64,000 bases of DNA, from contig NZ_CDDD01000100.1 in assembly GCF_000820165.1 (NCBI RefSeq), positions 1 to 64,000 on the forward strand, in the 5' to 3' direction. Shown here in pieces: positions 60,555 through 64,000 of the stretch. How positions within the stretch are numbered: position 1 is the stretch's first letter; each line of letters starts with the position of its first letter. The notes under the pieces are model-generated. The model searched no databases. It saw only the letters and a program-made list of their open reading frames with translations, and was not told the origin of the DNA. The stretch comes from Aeromonas taiwanensis (lineage in GTDB: Bacteria > Pseudomonadota > Gammaproteobacteria > Enterobacterales > Aeromonadaceae). The position numbers were made by a program, and so were the translations under genes.

Positions 60555-62036
60555 ATGGGTAAGAAGTATTGGTTGGCATTGGCGAATCTCATCTGGCTTG
60601 GCTGCTGGCCGGCCAGCATGGTTCAGGCAAGCCCCGAGCAGGCGGTGGTGGCCAGTACCAGCATTCAGCATGACTGGTATCAGAACAGCACAGCGGAGCA
60701 GGCGCGCCATGAGCTCGAACAACAGATGCAGGAGGCGGTGCTGGCCCAGCTCCATCCCGACTTCTACCAGCTCTGGCAGCGACTGCAGAAGGCCCCGGCG
60801 GATCGGCGCGGCGCCCTCTATGACGAAGCCTTTGGCAAGCTGGCTCGTTTCCAGCAAGCCTGGCGGGCCATGGATCTGGTCGCTCGCGAGCAGATGCAGA
60901 CCCTCAAGCTCGATCTGAACCAGCCGCTGGCCCACGAGCCCGTGGGCGACAACCTGCTGGATCAGGTCAAGCAGCTCAGACCCCAGGTGGCGGAGTATGA
61001 CGCCGTGCGCGAGGAAGTGCGCAAGTTGCTGGCCATGCCCATGGCCAAACGCTGGCCCAACCTGGAGATGCCGACCCTGAGGGCCGGCGAGAGTTCGGCT
61101 GAGCTCGGCCAGATCCGCACCATCCTCAACGAGCTGGGGGATGGCGCTCCCACCCACCAGGATGCCCTCTACGATGCGGACACCGAACAGGCCATCAAGC
61201 AGTTCCAGCGCCGCCATGGCCTGACCGCCGATGGCATCATCGGTCGCCAGACCCGCACCTGGCTCAATACCGGGCCCGAGGTGCGCGCCAGTCTGCTGCT
61301 GCGCAACCTGTGGCGCCGGGATCTGGTGGATCACCTCGCCGGCCGCTATGTGCTGGTCAATATCCCGGATTACCGCCTGAGCGTGGTGGAGTCCGGCAGC
61401 GAGGTCTTCACCAGCCGGGTCATCGTCGGCAAGGAGCAGCGGGCCACCCCCATCCTGGCAAGCGAGATCCGCTCCATCGTGCTCAACCCGGCCTGGCACG
61501 TGCCGCGTTCCATTCTGAGCAAGGACATCCTGCCCAAGCTCGGGCGCGATCCTGCCTACCTGGATCGGGAACAGTTCGAGGTGATCGACGGCGAAGGCAA
61601 TCCGGTACAGTTCAGCGAAGATGGCTGGCACCAGGCGCTGGCCTCCGGCTTCCCCTATCGGTTGCGGCAAAAGCCGGGGGATCACAACGCCCTGGGCCGC
61701 TACAAATTCTACCTGCCGAACAACGACGCCATCTACCTGCACTCCACGCCGCGCAAGGCGCTGTTCGAGCAGGGGGCCCGCGCCTTCAGCTCGGGCTGCA
61801 TCCGGGTCGAGCACGCGGACGATCTGGCGGAGCTGCTGCTGGCAGACTCCCGCTATCAGCCTGACAAGGTGGCCAACATCCTGAAAGAGACCCAGACCAA
61901 GTGGCTGCCCCTGACCAGCCCGATCCCGGTGTTCACCGTCTACTGGAGCAGCTGGATCGATGAAGAGGGTCGCCAGCAGCTGCGCAACGACATCTACGGA
62001 TTCGACAGAGTCAGCTACCAGAGTCGCTTGTTGTGA
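60555..62036 (+). CDS. ldtD: L,D-transpeptidase LdtD (YcbB)
   Basis: LdtD forms 3-3 cross-links in peptidoglycan and can bypass beta-lactam-sensitive transpeptidases. From the ATG at 60555 it has 493 residues; in-frame TTG and GTG codons upstream are alternatives. A signal segment (MGKKYWLALANLIWLGCWPA) is followed by a scaffold domain, a PG-binding domain (about 180-245, ALYDADTEQAIKQFQRRHGL) and the YkuD catalytic domain with HSTP and the nucleophile Cys415 in SSGCIRVEHADDL. Together with the next gene, mepK, it forms the ycbB-ycbK pair as in E. coli. Confidence 0.92.
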   Translation: MGKKYWLALANLIWLGCWPASMVQASPEQAVVASTSIQHDWYQNSTAEQARHELEQQMQEAVLAQLHPDFYQLWQRLQKAPADRRGALYDEAFGKLARFQQAWRAMDLVAREQMQTLKLDLNQPLAHEPVGDNLLDQVKQLRPQVAEYDAVREEVRKLLAMPMAKRWPNLEMPTLRAGESSAELGQIRTILNELGDGAPTHQDALYDADTEQAIKQFQRRHGLTADGIIGRQTRTWLNTGPEVRASLLLRNLWRRDLVDHLAGRYVLVNIPDYRLSVVESGSEVFTSRVIVGKEQRATPILASEIRSIVLNPAWHVPRSILSKDILPKLGRDPAYLDREQFEVIDGEGNPVQFSEDGWHQALASGFPYRLRQKPGDHNALGRYKFYLPNNDAIYLHSTPRKALFEQGARAFSSGCIRVEHADDLAELLLADSRYQPDKVANILKETQTKWLPLTSPIPVFTVYWSSWIDEEGRQQLRNDIYGFDRVSYQSRLL

Positions 62037-62170
62037 TCCTCGCCACAGAGTGAACAGCCCGGCCTGCGCCGGGCTTTTTCATGGGCGCTTGCGGTTTGAC
62101 AGGGCTTTTCCCGGCAGGTAGTTTCGGCCTCTGTATGACTTTCATTCACCATGAGATGGACGGACAACGG

Positions 62171-62716
62171 ATGCTGGAACAAGAGATGAGCCGACGCCGT
62201 CTGCTGCTGGGAGCCGGCTGCCTGATGGGCGCCAGCCTGCTGTCGTTTCCGGCGCAGGCGAGCCGCAGTACCTCGGGGCGGGAGCTCAGCTTCTTCAACC
62301 TCAATACCGGCGAGCGGGTGCGGGCCAGTTATTGGGAAGATGGCCGCTACCTGAACGACGGGTTGGCGGAGCTCAACCACATTTTCCGCGACTATCGTCG
62401 CAATGAAGTGTTCAACATCGACAGGAAGCTGTTCGATCAGCTGTTCCTGCTGCAGCACAAGCTGGGCCGCAAGGGGGAGATCCAGCTCATCTCGGGCTAC
62501 CGTTCCCCACGGACGAACGACCAGAAGCGGCGCAAGAGCCGCGGGGTTGCCAAGCACAGCTACCACACCCTGGGCCAGGCGGTGGATGTGCGCATGCCAG
62601 ACGTGCAGCTGGCCCATCTGCGCAAGGCGGCCCTGAACCTCAAGGTCGGCGGGGTGGGTTACTACCCGTCTGACAACTTCGTGCACCTGGATACGGGCCC
62701 CGTTCGTAGCTGGTGA
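62171..62716 (+). CDS. mepK: Murein endopeptidase MepK (YcbK), Tat-exported
   Basis: MepK cuts mDap-mDap (3-3) cross-links made by L,D-transpeptidases. The 181-residue precursor carries a twin-arginine signal (SRRRLLLGAGCLMGASLL), as in E. coli YcbK. The peptidase M15-like domain has QLISGYRSPRTN, SYHTLGQAVDVRMP with the zinc ligands His and Asp, and NFVHLDTGPVR with the third histidine. The start may be 62156, 62171 or 62186; 62171 is taken as a middle choice. It follows ldtD by 134 bases, so the enzymes that make and cut the same bond are adjacent. Confidence 0.9.
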   Translation: MLEQEMSRRRLLLGAGCLMGASLLSFPAQASRSTSGRELSFFNLNTGERVRASYWEDGRYLNDGLAELNHIFRDYRRNEVFNIDRKLFDQLFLLQHKLGRKGEIQLISGYRSPRTNDQKRRKSRGVAKHSYHTLGQAVDVRMPDVQLAHLRKAALNLKVGGVGYYPSDNFVHLDTGPVRSW

Positions 62717-62809
62717 CGGCGGTTGAGTGGTGTCGTATGCCGCTGGTGGGCGCTGGCAATGAGGGGGTTTCTGCTGCTAGGCTCTGGACTCCAGCAAGAG
62801 GAGAGAGAG

Positions 62810-63061
62810 ATGAAGCAGATTTTGATCGGGGGAATGATCGCCCTGCTGCTGACCGGTTGCAGCAAGCTCAACCGCGAGAACTACGAGAAGCTGAAGGTCG
62901 GGATCAGCTATGCCGAAGCGAGCGCCATCCTCGGCAAGGCCGAGCGTTGTGACGATGCCCTCGGCACCACCAGCTGCATCTGGGGGGGAGAGGACAAGAA
63001 CATCAAGATCCGCTTCATCGCTGACAAGGCGACTTTCTTCAGCTCCGAGGGGATCAACTGA
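62810..63061 (+). CDS. Small DUF3862-like lipoprotein
   Basis: The 83-residue protein begins MKQILIGGMIALLLTGCSK; the LTGC lipobox predicts a lipoprotein. The mature part (NRENYEKLKVGISYAEASAIL, first 20 shown in part, then a CDD-C pair) resembles the BamE/SmpA-like DUF3862 domain: a helix, the G-x-S/T motif, and two strands. Two cysteines (RCDD and TSCIWG) may pair. GAGGAGAGAGAG precedes the ATG at 62810. The function is unknown. It could be cotranscribed with mepK, 93 bases upstream. Confidence 0.8.
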   Translation: MKQILIGGMIALLLTGCSKLNRENYEKLKVGISYAEASAILGKAERCDDALGTTSCIWGGEDKNIKIRFIADKATFFSSEGIN

Positions 63062-63082
63062 GCCAGATTTTCATAAGCTCAG

Positions 63083-63118
63083 CCAACAAAAAAGCGCCCT
63101 TTGGCGCTTTTTTGTTGG
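63083..63118. terminator. Bidirectional terminator after the small lipoprotein gene
   Basis: A perfect 16-bp stem (63083-63098 with 63103-63118) with a G/C core and A- and T-tracts ends the plus-strand genes and the convergent TRIC-like gene. Confidence 0.93.
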
Positions 63119-63154
63119 TCGTTATCCGGGCGATGCGGCCAAAAACTGGCGCGC

Positions 63155-63769
63155 TCAGTGGGCCGCATACTGATAGTTGAAGGTGGGCAGCCCCCACTTG
63201 AAGCGCACCGCCAGCAGGCGCAGTACGAAGCCGATGCCGATGGCGCCGAAGGCGGCCCAGTCCGCCGGGATCCCCTGATCCAGCGCAAAGCAGTAGAGGG
63301 CGGCCGTCACCAGGGAGACGGCGGCATAGAGTTCGCGTTTGAACACCAGCGGGATGCGCTGGCACAAAAGATCCCGCAGCACACCGCCGAAGACGCCGGT
63401 CACCACGGCCATGATGCAGGCGATGCCGGCCCCGTGCCCCATCTCCAGCGCCCGGGCGGCCCCGAAGATGGAGAAGACCACCAGTCCCAGGGCATCCAGC
63501 GCCAGGAACAGCTTGCCGAGGTAGCGCATCAGCGGGGCAGAGATGACCCCGGCCATGGCGGCGCCCGCCACCAGCAACACGTATTCGGGGTGTTCCACCC
63601 AGAGCAGGGGATAGTGTCCGAGCAGCACATCCCGGATGGTGCCGCCCCCGATGGCCGTCGCCGAGGCGATGATCACGACGCCAAACAGATCCATCCGTCG
63701 CCGACCCGCCGCCAGCGCGCCCGTCATTCCTTCGGCCACCAGGCCCAGCAAGAAGAGTGCATGTAACAT
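63155..63769 (-). CDS. TRIC-like membrane protein of the YicG/YadS family (UPF0126)
   Basis: The 204-residue protein has seven predicted membrane helices in two similar halves, each with a glycine-rich [11 protein letters not shown] or [11 protein letters not shown] motif. This is the UPF0126/YicG pattern, the prokaryotic TRIC cation-channel type; a role in glycine uptake has also been suggested for relatives. Substrate unknown. Start [20 protein letters not shown] is at 63769. It is downstream of the cysZ end, with a terminator in between, so it has its own promoter in 63770-63860. Confidence 0.88.
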   Translation of the reverse strand: MLHALFLLGLVAEGMTGALAAGRRRMDLFGVVIIASATAIGGGTIRDVLLGHYPLLWVEHPEYVLLVAGAAMAGVISAPLMRYLGKLFLALDALGLVVFSIFGAARALEMGHGAGIACIMAVVTGVFGGVLRDLLCQRIPLVFKRELYAAVSLVTAALYCFALDQGIPADWAAFGAIGIGFVLRLLAVRFKWGLPTFNYQYAAH

Positions 63770-63860
63770 GAGATATCCCAGGGTGCGAGAAAGGCCCGCA
63801 TCCTAACAACCCAGTGTTGGTGCGGCAAGCAAACTCATGCATGCATTAGATTAAGTAATG

Positions 63861-63887
63861 AAAAGGGGGCTTTCGCCCCCACTTTTT
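63861..63887. terminator. Terminator after cysZ
   Basis: GGGGGC (63865-63870), loop TTTC, GCCCCC (63875-63880) is flanked by AAAA and CTTTTT, so it can work in both directions. It ends the cysZ gene on the minus strand. Confidence 0.88.
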
Positions 63888-63903
63888 ATCATGGTTGCCC
63901 AGG

Positions 63904-64000
63904 TCAGCGGCGCAGTTGCTCTGCCCGGTACTGATCCACCCACATGGCGGTGGCGCCACAAATGGCGACCGGCATCACGAACAGGTTCACCACCGGGATG
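63904..64000 (-). CDS. cysZ: CysZ, C-terminal end only
   Basis: Only the last 32 codons lie in the window, ending [21 protein letters not shown] (in part) and QLRRstop. This matches the C-terminus of CysZ, an inner-membrane protein for sulfate uptake used for cysteine synthesis. The segment has one hydrophobic helix followed by a polar basic tail, as in E. coli. The gene begins outside the window; in relatives cysK follows, but here the strand end is a terminator. Confidence 0.75.
   Translation of the reverse strand, partial: IPVVNLFVMPVAICGATAMWVDQYRAEQLRR

Overview
The window is chromosomal DNA of a gammaproteobacterium, almost certainly Aeromonas. The evidence is the high GC content, the Vibrio-like order frr-uppS-cdsA-dxr-rseP-bamA, and a periplasmic i-type lysozyme inhibitor whose Ser104 and Tyr107 fall where the Aeromonas hydrophila PliI residues are placed. 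No phage, insertion sequence, CRISPR array, tRNA or rRNA was found.

Layout. (1) 0-3.8 kb: small conserved genes (DUF2789, DUF3301, DUF3549) and yqcC-truC-yqcA. (2) 3.8-8.7 kb: sugar uptake, with maltoporin lamB and malM behind a dense control region, then the glucose PTS permease ptsG. (3) 8.7-14 kb, minus strand: yaeH, dapD, glnD, map. (4) 14-33.7 kb: a very long plus-strand run for translation, lipid and envelope synthesis: rpsB, tsf, pyrH, frr, uppS, cdsA, dxr, rseP, bamA, skp, lpxD, fabZ, lpxA, lpxB, rnhB, dnaE, accA. (5) 33.7-44.7 kb: an accessory block between accA and tilS with a MATE pump, a LysR regulator, sdaC, a yjeH-type exporter, a GNAT enzyme, an ABC-F protein, pliI and an M13 peptidase. 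(6) 44.7-53.8 kb: tilS, a diguanylate cyclase, a Kef-type antiporter, a patatin, an alpha/beta hydrolase with a TetR regulator, a NarL-type response regulator and a GST. (7) 53.9-59.4 kb, minus strand: periplasmic amylase malS and a four-gene membrane glycosylation operon. (8) 59.7-64 kb: a solute-binding protein, L,D-transpeptidase ldtD, endopeptidase mepK, a small lipoprotein, a TRIC-like channel and the end of cysZ.

Most noteworthy: (a) the ABC-F gene is preceded by a good promoter and an unreported 28-codon leader ORF with a perfect Shine-Dalgarno sequence and two mutually exclusive RNA stems, the layout of ribosome-mediated attenuation; (b) the 3' end of the NarL-type regulator gene is followed by two 111-bp in-frame tandem copies and a third, decayed in-frame tail; (c) the start of dxr has been tandemly duplicated into the cdsA-dxr junction, creating a 22-codon ORF coupled to both neighbours by TGATG overlaps; (d) lamB has a well-placed class II CRP site, twin LacI-type operators seven helical turns apart, and a strong inverted repeat at the predicted 5' end of its mRNA.
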